Positions 29,331 to 40,258 of a stretch of DNA of 64,000 nucleotides are shown piece after piece (the first letter of the stretch is position 1; every line of letters begins with the position of its first letter). The notes beneath the pieces were generated by a model. That model had not been told where the DNA came from. It was given only the letters and a program-made list of their open reading frames with translations, and searched no databases. Made by a program: the position numbers and the translations under genes. The DNA is from Verrucosispora sp. WMMD573 (lineage in GTDB: Bacteria; Actinomycetota; Actinomycetes; Mycobacteriales; Micromonosporaceae). Location of the stretch: contig NZ_CP114901.1 of the NCBI RefSeq assembly GCF_027497175.1, positions 4,154,001 to 4,218,000 on the forward strand, given 5' to 3'.

Positions 29331-29681
29331 ATGCGAGAGCGCGAGGAACGGTTCCACGTCGAGACCGTCGTGTCCGACGACGCGGTGTGCGTTCGCGTGG
29401 TCGGTGTGATCGACATTGCCACGGTCGCGGCGTTCCGCGCCGCGCTCTGGGCGGCCCCCACCCGCACCGAGTTGCGGGTGGATCTGTCCGGCGTCCGGCT
29501 GCTGTCAGCTGCCGGGGTCCGCACCCTGGTCGCGGCTCGGCTCTGGGTGCGGTCGCAGGGCGGCAACCTGGTGCTGCTCGACCCGCCGCCGCTGGTGGAG
29601 CGGGTGCTCCGGGCCACCGGCCTGGGGCGGGTCATCCCGGTCGTCGGCACGACACCGGAGCGGGTGCTCGCCGCGGCGTGA
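29331..29681 (+). CDS. STAS-domain anti-anti-sigma factor
   Basis: A 116-residue single STAS domain (ERFHVETVVSDDAVCVRVVGVIDIATVAAFRAAL...). The segment LRVDLSGVRLLSAAGVRTLVAA carries the conserved serine-containing loop that SpoIIAB/RsbW-type kinases phosphorylate. It would release a sigma factor from its anti-sigma factor. No cognate anti-sigma kinase is nearby. Confidence 0.87.
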   Translation: MREREERFHVETVVSDDAVCVRVVGVIDIATVAAFRAALWAAPTRTELRVDLSGVRLLSAAGVRTLVAARLWVRSQGGNLVLLDPPPLVERVLRATGLGRVIPVVGTTPERVLAAA

Positions 29682-29732
29682 CCGGTCGGCGTGCCACCCG
29701 TCGGCGGCGCAACCGGTGCGCCGTCCGAACGG

Positions 29733-29770
29733 CGCGTCCGGCGCCGGGCACGGGGCCGGCGCCGGACGCG
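29733..29770. terminator. Bidirectional terminator between STAS and FKBP genes
   Basis: A perfect 15-bp stem (29733-29747 with 29756-29770, CGCGTCCGGCG...) separates convergent genes. Confidence 0.87.
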
Positions 29771-29775
29771 TGCGG

Positions 29776-30156
29776 TCAGCGGACGCCGAGCAGGTCGACC
29801 ACGAAGACCAGGGTCTCGTTGGGCTTGATGACGCCACCGGCGCCCCGGCTGCCGTACCCGAGGTGCGGCGGGATGGTCAGCCGGCGTCGGCCGCCGACGC
29901 GCATCCCCACCACGCCCTGGTCCCAGCCGGCGATGACCCGTCCACCGCCGAGCGGGAAGTCGAACGGCTCACCCCGGTTCCAGGAGGCGTCGAACTCCGC
30001 GCCGGTGGAGTGGGACACCCCGACGTAGTGCACGCGGGCCACCTGCCCGGGCTGGGCCTCCGGCCCCTCGCCCACGGTGATCTCCTCGATCACGAGGTCG
30101 GCCGGCGGGGCGCCCTCGATCGGGCCGATCTCGGGCTTGCTCGCTGCCTGGTTCAT
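29776..30156 (-). CDS. FKBP-type peptidyl-prolyl cis-trans isomerase
   Basis: A 126-residue FKBP domain with no signal peptide, starting at ATG 30156 behind AGGAGAAG. Typical blocks are ARVHYVGVSHSTGAEFDASWNRGEPFDFPLGGGRVIAGWDQGVVGMRVGG split over strands and the C-terminal PPHLGYGSRGAGGVIKPNETLVFVVDLL. It catalyses proline isomerisation during folding in the cytoplasm. Confidence 0.95.
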   Translation of the reverse strand: MNQAASKPEIGPIEGAPPADLVIEEITVGEGPEAQPGQVARVHYVGVSHSTGAEFDASWNRGEPFDFPLGGGRVIAGWDQGVVGMRVGGRRRLTIPPHLGYGSRGAGGVIKPNETLVFVVDLLGVR

Positions 30157-30270
30157 GCGGCTTCTCCTGGTGCGTCGGTTGCATCTCAGCACAATCCTGC
30201 CGGATGCTACGGCCCGACGCCCCGTGGACCGCTGCGGGCCAGCAATGGCCGAGCCGGACGGGACACGGTG

Positions 30271-30301
30271 CGGCGGACGCCACCGTAGGTGACGCCCGCC
30301 G
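30271..30301 (-). terminator. Terminator of the DoxX-family gene
   Basis: An 11-bp stem with G-U pairs (CGGCGGACGCC with GACGCCCGCCG) follows the leftward DoxX gene. Confidence 0.5.
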
Positions 30302-30319
30302 TGGGGGAGGTGATCAGGG

Positions 30320-30883
30320 TCAGCGGAGCCAGCCGAACCGCTTGACGATCGGCAGCCGGGCCCAGGTGCGGCCGAGCCCCCAGGTGTCACCGGCGTTGGC
30401 CACCGCGAGCAGGGCCAGCACGCCGGCGTAGACGAGGTGGTCGTCCATGAAGGGGTTGTTCTCCGGGGGCAGCACGGCCGTCCACATCAGCACCAGCAGC
30501 AGACCGCCGGTCGCGGCGGCGACGCGCACCCCGATGCCGAGCAGCAGTGCGGTACCGATGGCGGCCAAGCCGATCATGAAGAGCCAGTCGGCCCAGACGG
30601 CGCCGGCGATGCCGTTGTAGAAGCCCTGGAACGGGCCGGCGGCACCGAAGCTGAGGAAGCCCTCGGTCGGGCTGCCCCCGTTGATCCAGGCGTTCTTCGC
30701 CTCGGTGGCGAACCCCAGGCCGAACACCTTGTCCAGGAAGGCCCAGAGGAAGACCCAACCGAGCGCCAGGCGGAGCCCGGCGAGCAGGTAGCGGGTGGCC
30801 CGGGTGCGGAGGTTCTGCTCCTGGTTGGTCTCGGCCACCGGGGTCTTGGCGGCGGTGTTCCGCTCGATCATCGCGGTCATCAT
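30320..30883 (-). CDS. DoxX-family membrane protein
   Basis: A 187-residue polytopic protein. ATG 30883 is chosen because AAGGGA lies 7 nt upstream; a GTG at 30889 is in frame. Four to five helices are visible (LLAGLRLALGWVFLWAFLDKVFGLG, WADWLFMIGLAAIGTALLLGIGVRVAAATGGLLLVLMW, HLVYAGVLALLAVANAG). The layout is that of DoxX/TQO small-subunit proteins linked to quinone or thiosulfate metabolism. A precise function is not assignable. Confidence 0.82.
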   Translation of the reverse strand: MMTAMIERNTAAKTPVAETNQEQNLRTRATRYLLAGLRLALGWVFLWAFLDKVFGLGFATEAKNAWINGGSPTEGFLSFGAAGPFQGFYNGIAGAVWADWLFMIGLAAIGTALLLGIGVRVAAATGGLLLVLMWTAVLPPENNPFMDDHLVYAGVLALLAVANAGDTWGLGRTWARLPIVKRFGWLR

Positions 30884-31054
30884 GTCCACGTCCCTTCGCT
30901 GCTTCGCACCGCGTGTTCCGGTGGCAGTTCCATTGGACGCCCGGGACGCGGGCGGCGATCAGGGCCGGCGGGCCGTGGCCGGCCGGGACCTTCGACCCGT
31001 CTTCACCGGGACCCGTGACCGGTGCCGGATCCGCACGACCGTCCGTCGCGGCGG

Positions 31055-31780
31055 TCAGCGGGCGACGTAGAGATCGGCGAGCTGGGCGGACAGCAGTGCG
31101 GGAGCCTCCGCCAACGACGGGCCGTACCAGGTCAGGTGCCGACCGGACACCAGGGCGCAGGGAATGCCGGGAAAGGCCTCCGGCCCGTCGTCGCGGGTGA
31201 AGCGGTACGGCTCGTCCGGCAGCACGACGAGCTCCGGCGTCTGGTCCCGCAGCTGCGGCAGGGTCGGTCGTGGATACCGCTCCGGCTGCTCGCCGTACGG
31301 GTTGTCGATGCCGAGCCGGCGCAGCAGATCCCCGGCGAAGGTGTCGGCGCCGAGCACCACCCAGGGTCGCCGCCAGACCGGCACCACCGCGCGTCGGGGG
31401 ACCGGCGTGCCCGGTAGCGCGGCCCAGGCTCGCCGGGCCTCCGTCAGCCACCGCGGCTCCGCTGCCGTTCCCAGCTCACGAAGAAGGTCGGTCAGCTCGG
31501 TCAGCGCACCATCCACTGTGCGGGGATAGGTCACCCGGGTCGGTATCCCCGCCGCGGCCAGGGCGGTGGCGTCCGCCCGTCGGTTCTCCTCGACGTTGAG
31601 CAGGACCAGGTCGGGACGGAGCGCGCGGATCCGGTCCAGGTCCGGGTACTTGGTGCCGCCCACCCGTGGCACGTCCAGGTCCGCCGGGTGGGTGCACCAG
31701 TCGGTGGCACCGACCAGCAGACCGGGCAGGGTCGCCGCCACCGCCTCGGTCAGCGACGGCACCAGGGACACCACCCGCAC
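31055..31780 (-). CDS. BtuF-like helical-backbone metal/cobalamin-binding protein
   Basis: A 241-residue protein of the periplasmic-binding fold III family (MRVVSLVPSLTEAVAATLPGLLVGATDWCTHP, RPDLVLLNVEENRRADATALAAAGIP). GTG 31780 follows AGGAGGT. It has no signal peptide or lipobox, unlike true importers' binding proteins, so it may act in the cytoplasm or be a degenerate form. No ABC transporter is adjacent. Confidence 0.8.
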   Translation of the reverse strand: MRVVSLVPSLTEAVAATLPGLLVGATDWCTHPADLDVPRVGGTKYPDLDRIRALRPDLVLLNVEENRRADATALAAAGIPTRVTYPRTVDGALTELTDLLRELGTAAEPRWLTEARRAWAALPGTPVPRRAVVPVWRRPWVVLGADTFAGDLLRRLGIDNPYGEQPERYPRPTLPQLRDQTPELVVLPDEPYRFTRDDGPEAFPGIPCALVSGRHLTWYGPSLAEAPALLSAQLADLYVAR

Positions 31781-31984
31781 CCGTCCACCTCCTCGACCCG
31801 GCTGCCGAGTGGTCCGGCGTGGACCACCGTCCGGTCACCGCCAGCCCGTCGGGGGAGCCGCCGGCATGATCGTCATCCTAGACTCGGTCGGCCGACGGCA
31901 GGAGAGCGTTGTCGAGCTGCTCACGCGCCGTCGGCCGGCCGTGCGGGCCGCTGCCGGCCGGCAGGGAGAGGTTGACGAGGACTC

Positions 31985-32857
31985 ATGGGTACGACGATGA
32001 CCGGTGAAGACGATCGCGTGCTGTCGCAGGTGCCGGAGGAAGCCGGGCGTGGCCCCGTGCTGATCCGGGCGGAGCAGCGGGTACACGTCGGGCTACGCCT
32101 GGGCGAGATCGTCCGGCGTCGGCCGCCGGGTCTGACCGCGAGCCAGTGGAACACGGCCAGCCGGACGCTGTTCGACCATGTGGTCTGCACGGCGGCGACC
32201 GGACGGCCCGAGTTCGCCGTCGAGTTCCGGTCGCCGTCGACCGACGCCACCGCTCGGCGGGCCGAGCGGACCACCGAGGTGGTCGCCGCCGCGATCGGGC
32301 TGCCGTTGCTCCGGGTCGTCTCCGCCACCCTGCCCGGCACCGGACACGGGGCGCGGATCGTCGGGTACCTCGTCGACGCCCGCCGGTACGCCGCCGGTGC
32401 CGCCGGTTCTGACGTGGCGGACGTCGGGTTCCGGGACATCGTCGGCCGGCTACCCGACGGACGTGAGGGCGCGGTCAACGACCTCGGCGCGCTCGCCCGC
32501 GCCGAAGCGGTGCAGGCGTACGTGGCACGTCGGCTGACCGATCCGATCCTGCGCGGGTTGCACGTGTGCTGGACGCGGGGGCCGGCCGAGGGTTGGGGTT
32601 GGGCCGAGGTGCGTTCGGGCGAGGTGCTGGTGGAGCGGGTGACCGTGCACGCGTACGGCCTCTCCTGTGGCGTCGAACCCGCCCGGCTCGCCGAGGACCT
32701 GGCCGTCCTCGCGATAGGCGAGCGACTGCGGACCATCGAGGCCGGCGTGCCGACACTGTTGCCACTCGGGGATCTGCTGGCCGACATCCGGCGGCTGCGG
32801 GACCGACGCGACGAACTCGTCGGCGATTTCGCCTACGACCATCTCTGCCAGCGGTGA
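31985..32857 (+). CDS. Conserved protein, DUF2726-like nuclease-fold N-terminal part
   Basis: A 290-residue protein starting at ATG 31985 behind GACGAGG (ATG 31997 also possible). The region VHVGLRLGEIVRRRP...LFDHVVCTAATGRPEFAVEFRSPS...AERTTEVVAAAIGLPLLRVVS resembles DUF2726 proteins. These have a restriction-endonuclease-like core with a conserved acidic strand (here PEFAVEF). The second half has no match I can name. Function unknown. Confidence 0.55.
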   Translation: MGTTMTGEDDRVLSQVPEEAGRGPVLIRAEQRVHVGLRLGEIVRRRPPGLTASQWNTASRTLFDHVVCTAATGRPEFAVEFRSPSTDATARRAERTTEVVAAAIGLPLLRVVSATLPGTGHGARIVGYLVDARRYAAGAAGSDVADVGFRDIVGRLPDGREGAVNDLGALARAEAVQAYVARRLTDPILRGLHVCWTRGPAEGWGWAEVRSGEVLVERVTVHAYGLSCGVEPARLAEDLAVLAIGERLRTIEAGVPTLLPLGDLLADIRRLRDRRDELVGDFAYDHLCQR

Positions 32858-33156
32858 CCGCATCCTGAGCGTTCGTCGACCAAGGGCGGACGGTGACCGG
32901 CCGGGCGCGGAAAGAAACATCGGAAAAAAGTTGGCGGCCTTTGAACCGCCGTCGGAGCGCACCCGTACCTCACCGCGAATGGACAGGATCTCCCCAACCC
33001 GCACCGGCAGGTGCGGCAGACGGTGCGGAAAGGGCATCGTCGTTCGTCGACGTGCCACCGGTGCGTTCAGGCGGTCCCCGTCGAGCGCGCCACCAAGATT
33101 CCGTTCGGTCCGTCGAGTCACGAATCAGGAACCGGATCGAGAAGGAGAGCAATTCG
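32858..33156. other. Non-coding gap before the secreted protein gene
   Basis: An A-rich stretch (around 32910-32935) followed by a GGCGG...CCGCC hairpin (about 32931-32951) is the only visible structure; these may mark the promoter of the gene at 33157. No gene is seen. Confidence 0.35.
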
Positions 33157-34404
33157 ATGCGCAGGTCAACCCGGTCGCGCCGACCAACCGGTAACGCGCG
33201 GACCAAGCGACTTCTGGCCGTTGGCGCCACTCTCGCTGTCTTCGGCGGCGTCGTCGCCGTGACCCAGATCTCGTCGGCCGGTGACCGACGGTCACACCAG
33301 CAGAAGCGACCGGTGGCGGCCGAATGTGTCGCACCCAGCCCCGGTGCCACCGCGCCGGCCGCTCGGGGCGCCACCACGACCCGCACCTGGCAGAACGGCC
33401 GCTGGGTGGTCAACCACTGGGGCGACGGACAGCAGACCGTCGAGGAGTGTCAGGAGACCAGGGACGGCACCGACGGCGCGACCGCCGGCGCTTTCGCGGT
33501 GGCCTGTCCGGACGTGGTCAGCCGACTCCCGCAGGTGCCCGACCGGGCCCGTGCCGAGGTGGACCGCAACCTGAACGCGTTGCAGACCCAGATCACCGAG
33601 GCGGACGAGCGGCTCGCCGCGGAGGGTGACCGCGGTGAGGGGTTCATTCGTAACGCCATCCTCAATCCGCTGGCCAGCAAGCGTCGAGCGACTCTGGGCC
33701 GGATCACGATCGCCATCGACCGCTTCGGCCCCCGGCCACGCGGCCTCGGCAACCTCGCCACCTGCCAGGTGCAGCCGGTCGACAACAACGACGGCGGCAC
33801 CGACGGCGGTGACAACAACGGCGGTGACAACGGCGGTAACGACGGCGGCAACAACAACGGCCTCGACGTGCTGGCGAACAACTGTGACAACAGCCAGCTC
33901 CAGGCGCACGACGGTTTCCAGAACGGCAACCGCTGCATCAGCACCGCCTTCGGTGAGGTTGGTGCCGCGGCCAACAACCCGTCGCTGTTGATCACCGACT
34001 TCCCGCAGCAGATCAATCGCAACGAGGGCTTCTCGATCCAGGTCAGCACCCGCAACCTGATCCGGGACCGGTTCCTCCCGGCCGGCCAGGGCGGCTACTA
34101 CCTGGAGAGCTCGCTGCTCAACGGTGAGGGCCTGACCCGCGGTCACTTCCACACCGCCTGCCGGATGCTGAACAACACGGATGAGGCGCCCGCGCCCGAG
34201 CCGGTGCCGGCCTTCTTCGTCGCCACTGAGGACGGCGGCGGCGGCGCCCAGCCGGACCAGGTCACCATCCAGATCCCGGGCCTGCCGGACTCCGGCACCG
34301 CGCAGTGCGCTGTCTGGGCCGGCGACGGTTCGCACCGCATCCCGATGTCGGAGCGGGCCAACCAGACCCCCGCCTTCGACGCGGTGCGCATCCAGGTCAA
34401 CTGA
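33157..34404 (+). CDS. Secreted protein of unknown function with Asn/Asp/Gly-rich linker
   Basis: A 415-residue protein. The start is ATG 33157 behind AAGGAGAG. A basic N-terminus plus hydrophobic stretch (about residues 17-36, RLLAVGATLAVFGGVVAVTQ) forms a signal peptide or anchor. A first domain (about 50-205) with four cysteines is joined by a low-complexity NDGG-type linker (about 208-230) to a second domain (about 231-415) with paired cysteines. I recognise no family; an actinobacterial exported structural protein is plausible. It is followed by a strong palindromic terminator. Confidence 0.75.
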   Translation: MRRSTRSRRPTGNARTKRLLAVGATLAVFGGVVAVTQISSAGDRRSHQQKRPVAAECVAPSPGATAPAARGATTTRTWQNGRWVVNHWGDGQQTVEECQETRDGTDGATAGAFAVACPDVVSRLPQVPDRARAEVDRNLNALQTQITEADERLAAEGDRGEGFIRNAILNPLASKRRATLGRITIAIDRFGPRPRGLGNLATCQVQPVDNNDGGTDGGDNNGGDNGGNDGGNNNGLDVLANNCDNSQLQAHDGFQNGNRCISTAFGEVGAAANNPSLLITDFPQQINRNEGFSIQVSTRNLIRDRFLPAGQGGYYLESSLLNGEGLTRGHFHTACRMLNNTDEAPAPEPVPAFFVATEDGGGGAQPDQVTIQIPGLPDSGTAQCAVWAGDGSHRIPMSERANQTPAFDAVRIQVN

Positions 34405-34437
34405 CGCCGATGGCTGCGGTCGTGGGCTGAGCCCGAA

Positions 34438-34477
34438 CAGCGGGGCCGCCCGGAGAATTCTCCGGGCGGCCCCGCTG
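34438..34477. terminator. 40-bp perfect palindrome acting as bidirectional terminator
   Basis: A perfect palindrome centred on GAATTC (34455-34460), starting CAGCGGGGCCG. As RNA it forms a stem of about 18 bp with a 4-nt loop. It lies between the convergent secreted-protein and lsr2 genes. Confidence 0.9.
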
Positions 34478-34547
34478 CATGTAGGAAAGCCGGCGCAATC
34501 CTGCCGTGACCCGATCCCTAACCGCGCCAGAGCGACATTCCCGCTGC

Positions 34548-34895
34548 TCAGCGGTTCTTGTACGCCTCGACCACCTCGACCGGGATGCGACCCCGCTCGG
34601 AAATCTTGTAGCCGTTCCGGACCGCCCATTCGCGGACGGCGCGGTTCTGCTCGCGGTTCATTCCGGGCGTGGCCGAACCGATGCCACGACGTGGGTTACG
34701 GCCCGTGTCGGCGGCACCACGGCCGAGTCGCCGGCCGGCATTGATAAACGGATCCAACGCCTTCCGCAGGACACCCGCGTTCTCGTCGGAAACGTCGATC
34801 GTGTACGCCACGCCATCCAGGCTGAACTCGACCGTACGGTCGGCCTTTCCGCCATCGAGGTCGTCAGTCAGCACCGTGATTACTTGTTTGGCCAT
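34548..34895 (-). CDS. lsr2: Lsr2-family nucleoid-associated protein
   Basis: A 115-residue H-NS-like xenogeneic silencer. The ATG has GGGAG upstream. The N-terminal dimerisation domain is MAKQVITVLTDDLDGGKADRTVEFSLDGVAYTIDVSDENA. A flexible linker leads to the DNA-binding domain, whose AT-hook-like RGR lies in NGYKISERGRIPVEVVEAYKNR. It binds AT-rich DNA and bridges it. Confidence 0.95.
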   Translation of the reverse strand: MAKQVITVLTDDLDGGKADRTVEFSLDGVAYTIDVSDENAGVLRKALDPFINAGRRLGRGAADTGRNPRRGIGSATPGMNREQNRAVREWAVRNGYKISERGRIPVEVVEAYKNR

Positions 34896-35116
34896 CGTCG
34901 ATTACTCCCTGTGTCTGGCGGGGTGTGCTCAAAGTTTGACTGATCGTCCGGCAATTACGCAACAAAAGCGCGCCCTGCGGCGGTTCGCGTTTTGCGTGAC
35001 ATCGAAATCCCCGATTTCGGATCTGCTCGGCGTGGGCAAGGTCCACCCCTGGCGAGCCTCGGCCGACCCGCGTCGTGTGCTGGGTCACATGACGGAACAA
35101 CCGAGGCCCGGCGCGA

Positions 35117-35146
35117 CTTGAGCCAGACACGCTCAACTCATATGCG
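35117..35146 (+). promoter_or_regulatory. HspR operator (HAIR) overlapping the lon promoter
   Basis: CTTGAGC (35117-35123), 7 nt, GCTCAAC (35131-35137) matches the HspR-associated inverted repeat CTTGAGT-N7-ACTCAAG in 11 of 14 positions. Its left arm contains the -35 TTGAGC, and TATGCG lies 17 nt downstream as -10. This is the layout of HspR-repressed heat-shock promoters in actinomycetes, and it predicts induction of lon by heat. Confidence 0.82.
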
Positions 35147-35160
35147 ATAGCAGGTGTTCG

Positions 35161-37505
<2,345 letters not shown>

Positions 37506-37511
37506 GACACA

Positions 37512-37551
37512 CCCGTGGGGGCCTGGGCAGGTCGGTCCAGGCCCCCACGGG
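37512..37551. terminator. Bidirectional terminator after lon
   Basis: A perfect 15-bp stem (CCCGTGGGGGCCTGG and complement) with 10-nt loop between convergent lon and the dehydrogenase gene. Confidence 0.87.
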
Positions 37552-37574
37552 GATTGTGCGGCGGAGTACGGCGA

Positions 37575-38657
37575 TCAGTCCGGCAGATTCTTGATGATGG
37601 CCTCGGTGACGGCCTTGGTGCTGGCGTTGCCGCCAATATCCCGCGTCAGTAGACCCTGCGCGGTCGTTGCCTCGATGGCGGCGTTTATCTTCTTTGCCTC
37701 GTCGGGCAGGCCGAGATGGGTCAGCATCATGGCGGCGCTGCCGATGGCGCCGATGGGGTTGCAGATTCCCATTCCAGCGATGTCGGGTGCGGACCCGTGC
37801 ACCGGCTCGAACATGCTCGGATACCGACGTTCGGGATTGAGGTTGGCGCTCGGGGCGAGGCCGAGGCTGCCCGCCAAGGCGCTGCCGAGATCAGAGAGGA
37901 TATCCGCATTCAGGTTGGATGCGACGACCACCGAGAGGTCCTCGGGGTGCAGGACGAACTTTGCCGCCATAGCATCCACCAGAACACTCTCGGTCTCGAC
38001 GTCCGGATAATCGGCGGCAACCCTCCGGAATGTGTCGTCCCAGAGGACCATGCCGTACTGCTGTGCGTTGCTCTTGGTGACGCTGGCCACTTTCTTGCGG
38101 GTCCTGGTCCGGGCAAGATCGAACGCGAACCGCATGATCCGTTCGCACCCGACCTCCGTGAACAGGGCAGACTGGACGGCAACCTCTCCGCCCGCACCGC
38201 GGGCGGAGAGGTTGCGTCCGCCAAGGCCGGCGTATTCGCCCTCGGTGTTCTCGCGTACGACGACCCAATCGAGTTCGACGGTGTCGGCCTTGCGCAGCGG
38301 GCTGGTGATGCCCGGCAGAAAGTTCACCGGCCGCACATTCGCCCAATGATCGAAGCCTTGGCAGATGCGCAGGCGGAGACCCCACAGGCTGATGTGGTCA
38401 GCCACGGTGGGCCACCCTACGGCGCCGAAATAGATGGCGTCGAAGTTGCGCAACTTTTCCAGACCGTCATCGGGCATCATGACTCCATGCTCGGCATAGT
38501 AGTCCGAGCCCCACGGGAACTCCTCCCAGTGGAATCCGAAACGGCCACCGGAGCGCGCTTCCAGCGCGTCGAGGACGTCCCGTCCAGCGGCGACTACCTC
38601 GCGACCGACACCGTCGGCGGGAATGGCGGCGATACGGAAACGGTGCTGATTGCTCAT
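37575..38657 (-). CDS. Tartrate/D-malate dehydrogenase (isocitrate/isopropylmalate dehydrogenase family)
   Basis: A 360-residue NAD-dependent beta-decarboxylating dehydrogenase. ATG 38657 (MSNQHRFRIAAIPADGVG) is chosen, with GGAG upstream; an in-frame start at 38690 lies closer to the mapped promoter. The blocks EEFPWGSDYYAEHGVMMPDDGLEKLRNFDAIYFGAVGWP, DWVVVRENTEGEYAG, the catalytic Lys in SVTKSNAQQYGM and the metal-binding Asp in NLNADILSDL match the tartrate dehydrogenase (TtuC)/DmlA subgroup. Known TtuC oxidises (+)-tartrate and D-malate and converts meso-tartrate to D-glycerate. It has its own LysR-type promoter (38696-38763) and lies near a glycerate kinase gene, supporting a glycerate-forming role. 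Confidence 0.88.
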   Translation of the reverse strand: MSNQHRFRIAAIPADGVGREVVAAGRDVLDALEARSGGRFGFHWEEFPWGSDYYAEHGVMMPDDGLEKLRNFDAIYFGAVGWPTVADHISLWGLRLRICQGFDHWANVRPVNFLPGITSPLRKADTVELDWVVVRENTEGEYAGLGGRNLSARGAGGEVAVQSALFTEVGCERIMRFAFDLARTRTRKKVASVTKSNAQQYGMVLWDDTFRRVAADYPDVETESVLVDAMAAKFVLHPEDLSVVVASNLNADILSDLGSALAGSLGLAPSANLNPERRYPSMFEPVHGSAPDIAGMGICNPIGAIGSAAMMLTHLGLPDEAKKINAAIEATTAQGLLTRDIGGNASTKAVTEAIIKNLPD

Positions 38658-38695
38658 GGCAACTCCGGCCTCGTGGCAGTTGGTAGGCACAAATC

Positions 38696-38763
38696 AGTGA
38701 ACCCGGATGTTCCATAGGCGTCCAACACCGCTATCCGATCGGTTGCATTGGCGCAGCCTATGA
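38696..38763 (-). promoter_or_regulatory. LysR-regulon promoter of the dehydrogenase gene
   Basis: On the minus strand TCATAGG-N5-CCAATGC (38763-38745), TTGGAC starting exactly 38 nt from the first base (38725-38720), then an 18-nt spacer and TTCACT (38701-38696). The second half-site has one mismatch to CCTAT. The expected transcript leaves a short leader of about 30 nt. Confidence 0.75.
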
Positions 38764-38774
38764 ATCCCGCCGCA

Positions 38775-40175
38775 CTACACCTCGCAGCTGTGGGTGTGCT
38801 CGCCGGCCGTCATGCGCTGCGTACCCACGAACGCCTTGACCGCGCGGGGCCGGCCCAGCTTGATCCGGTCCAGGGCCTTGATCCTGTCCTTTTTGCTCTT
38901 ATCGCGCCACGTGTCGTCGTCGGTGTCGAAGGCGAGCGGCTGCAGATAGTCGACCGGGTCGATGACCCACCGCACGTGCGGCCGGTCGGCGTCCGGCACC
39001 TCCATGAGGTCCATCTGTTCCAGGTAGCCGGCGTACACGGCCAGGGAGCAGCCTTCCCGCGTCCGGGTGCCCGAGGTCAGATGGTTCGGCACGAAGATGC
39101 GTGGGTGAAGGACCGACTGGTAGTGGATGAGGTCGCGCAGGCCGTTGTTGGTGTAGTTCGCCGTCGACGCGGTCGCCAGGTGCAGGTCGGTCTGGGGAAG
39201 CGACGCGAGGCGGCCACGGATGCGCTCGCCGTCCTCGGGAGTGCCGGACCAGCCGTTGCCGATGCCCTCCTTCAGGGCACCCGCGGTGTTCTGCCACCCG
39301 AAGCTGAAGTTGCTGCCGTGCCGCAGGGTGATGTGGAAGTAGATGCTCACGGTGCCGCCGGAGCCTCCGCCGGTACGCAGGTTCATCTGCCCGGGCTGCG
39401 GGCTGGAACCCGGAGTGAGGGATGTGCCGGACGGGAAGAGCGCCGCGTCGCGCGGGTCGACGAGGATCTCGGTACGCGGTGGCGGGTACTGCGGGTCCTG
39501 CGGCACCGCGACCGAGTGCAGGTGCCGGAAGGCCACCACCTGGGCGTAGGGTTCGAGCACGTCGAGCCGGATCATCTCGGTGCCGGGAACGGAGTCGGCG
39601 CTGGTGACCGGCACGGTCCGGAGGACGGCGTCGGCGGGGATCCGGGTCTTCTGATCAGCGTTGACCAGCGGGTCAGCCTTCAGCCGGGCGAAGTCGGCGG
39701 CCAGCACGGCACAGGTCTCCTCCGAGGCGTAGATCGTCGCCCCGGTCATCGCCGCGATGTACGCCGCGTTGTCGGCGTGGTCGCCATGCCCATGACCGAG
39801 CAGGATGGCGTCCGGGCGGGCATCGATGAGGTCGGCGATCACCAGCGGCGTCCGGCCCCGTTCCACCTCCAGCCGGCTGATGAACGTGTCGAGGTAGACG
39901 AGCCGTCCGCCGACCGCCACGGCGAACGACGAGTTGGACAGCCAGGATGTGATGACGCGTTCCTGGGGAAAGGCGCCGGTCCGAGGATCGACGTTCTCCG
40001 GGCCGAACAGCCGCAACCGGGCGGCGATGCCGGCATCCGAGAGGCGTCTGCCGCCCTTCAGCGGTGCCCAACTGGTACCGAGGTGGGAGGCGAAACCCGG
40101 GGCGGCGGCGACTGTCGAACCGATGGCGACGCCGGACACCGCGGTGGCCGAGGCGAGGAACAACCTTCGTTTCAT
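38775..40175 (-). CDS. Tat-exported metallo-beta-lactamase-fold hydrolase
   Basis: A 466-residue protein. The ATG follows GAGGAGAAG. The N-terminus MKRRLFLASATAVSG...VAAAPGFA has a twin basic pair and a hydrophobic core like a Tat (or Sec) signal; KRR lacks the full S/T-RR-x-F-L-K consensus. The MBL signature LLGHGHGDHADN (HxHxDH) is at about residues 125-136, and further metal-ligand histidines are in AFRHLHS and VPNHLTSG. Compared with small lactonases it is long, with an extra C-terminal region of about 150 residues. The substrate is unknown. Its LysR-type promoter links it to the dehydrogenase, glycerate kinase and importer, so it may release an organic acid outside the cell. Confidence 0.78.
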   Translation of the reverse strand: MKRRLFLASATAVSGVAIGSTVAAAPGFASHLGTSWAPLKGGRRLSDAGIAARLRLFGPENVDPRTGAFPQERVITSWLSNSSFAVAVGGRLVYLDTFISRLEVERGRTPLVIADLIDARPDAILLGHGHGDHADNAAYIAAMTGATIYASEETCAVLAADFARLKADPLVNADQKTRIPADAVLRTVPVTSADSVPGTEMIRLDVLEPYAQVVAFRHLHSVAVPQDPQYPPPRTEILVDPRDAALFPSGTSLTPGSSPQPGQMNLRTGGGSGGTVSIYFHITLRHGSNFSFGWQNTAGALKEGIGNGWSGTPEDGERIRGRLASLPQTDLHLATASTANYTNNGLRDLIHYQSVLHPRIFVPNHLTSGTRTREGCSLAVYAGYLEQMDLMEVPDADRPHVRWVIDPVDYLQPLAFDTDDDTWRDKSKKDRIKALDRIKLGRPRAVKAFVGTQRMTAGEHTHSCEV

Positions 40176-40258
40176 TGCTTCTCCTCATTGCCTGGTGCAG
40201 GCACGGAGTAGGGACGGGGAAGGTGAGGGTGCTCGCGGGTGGGGCTGAGATCGACTCA

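Noticed and set aside
31055..31780. BtuF-like gene as part of a B12 importer
   Set aside because: No signal peptide and no permease or ATPase gene nearby.
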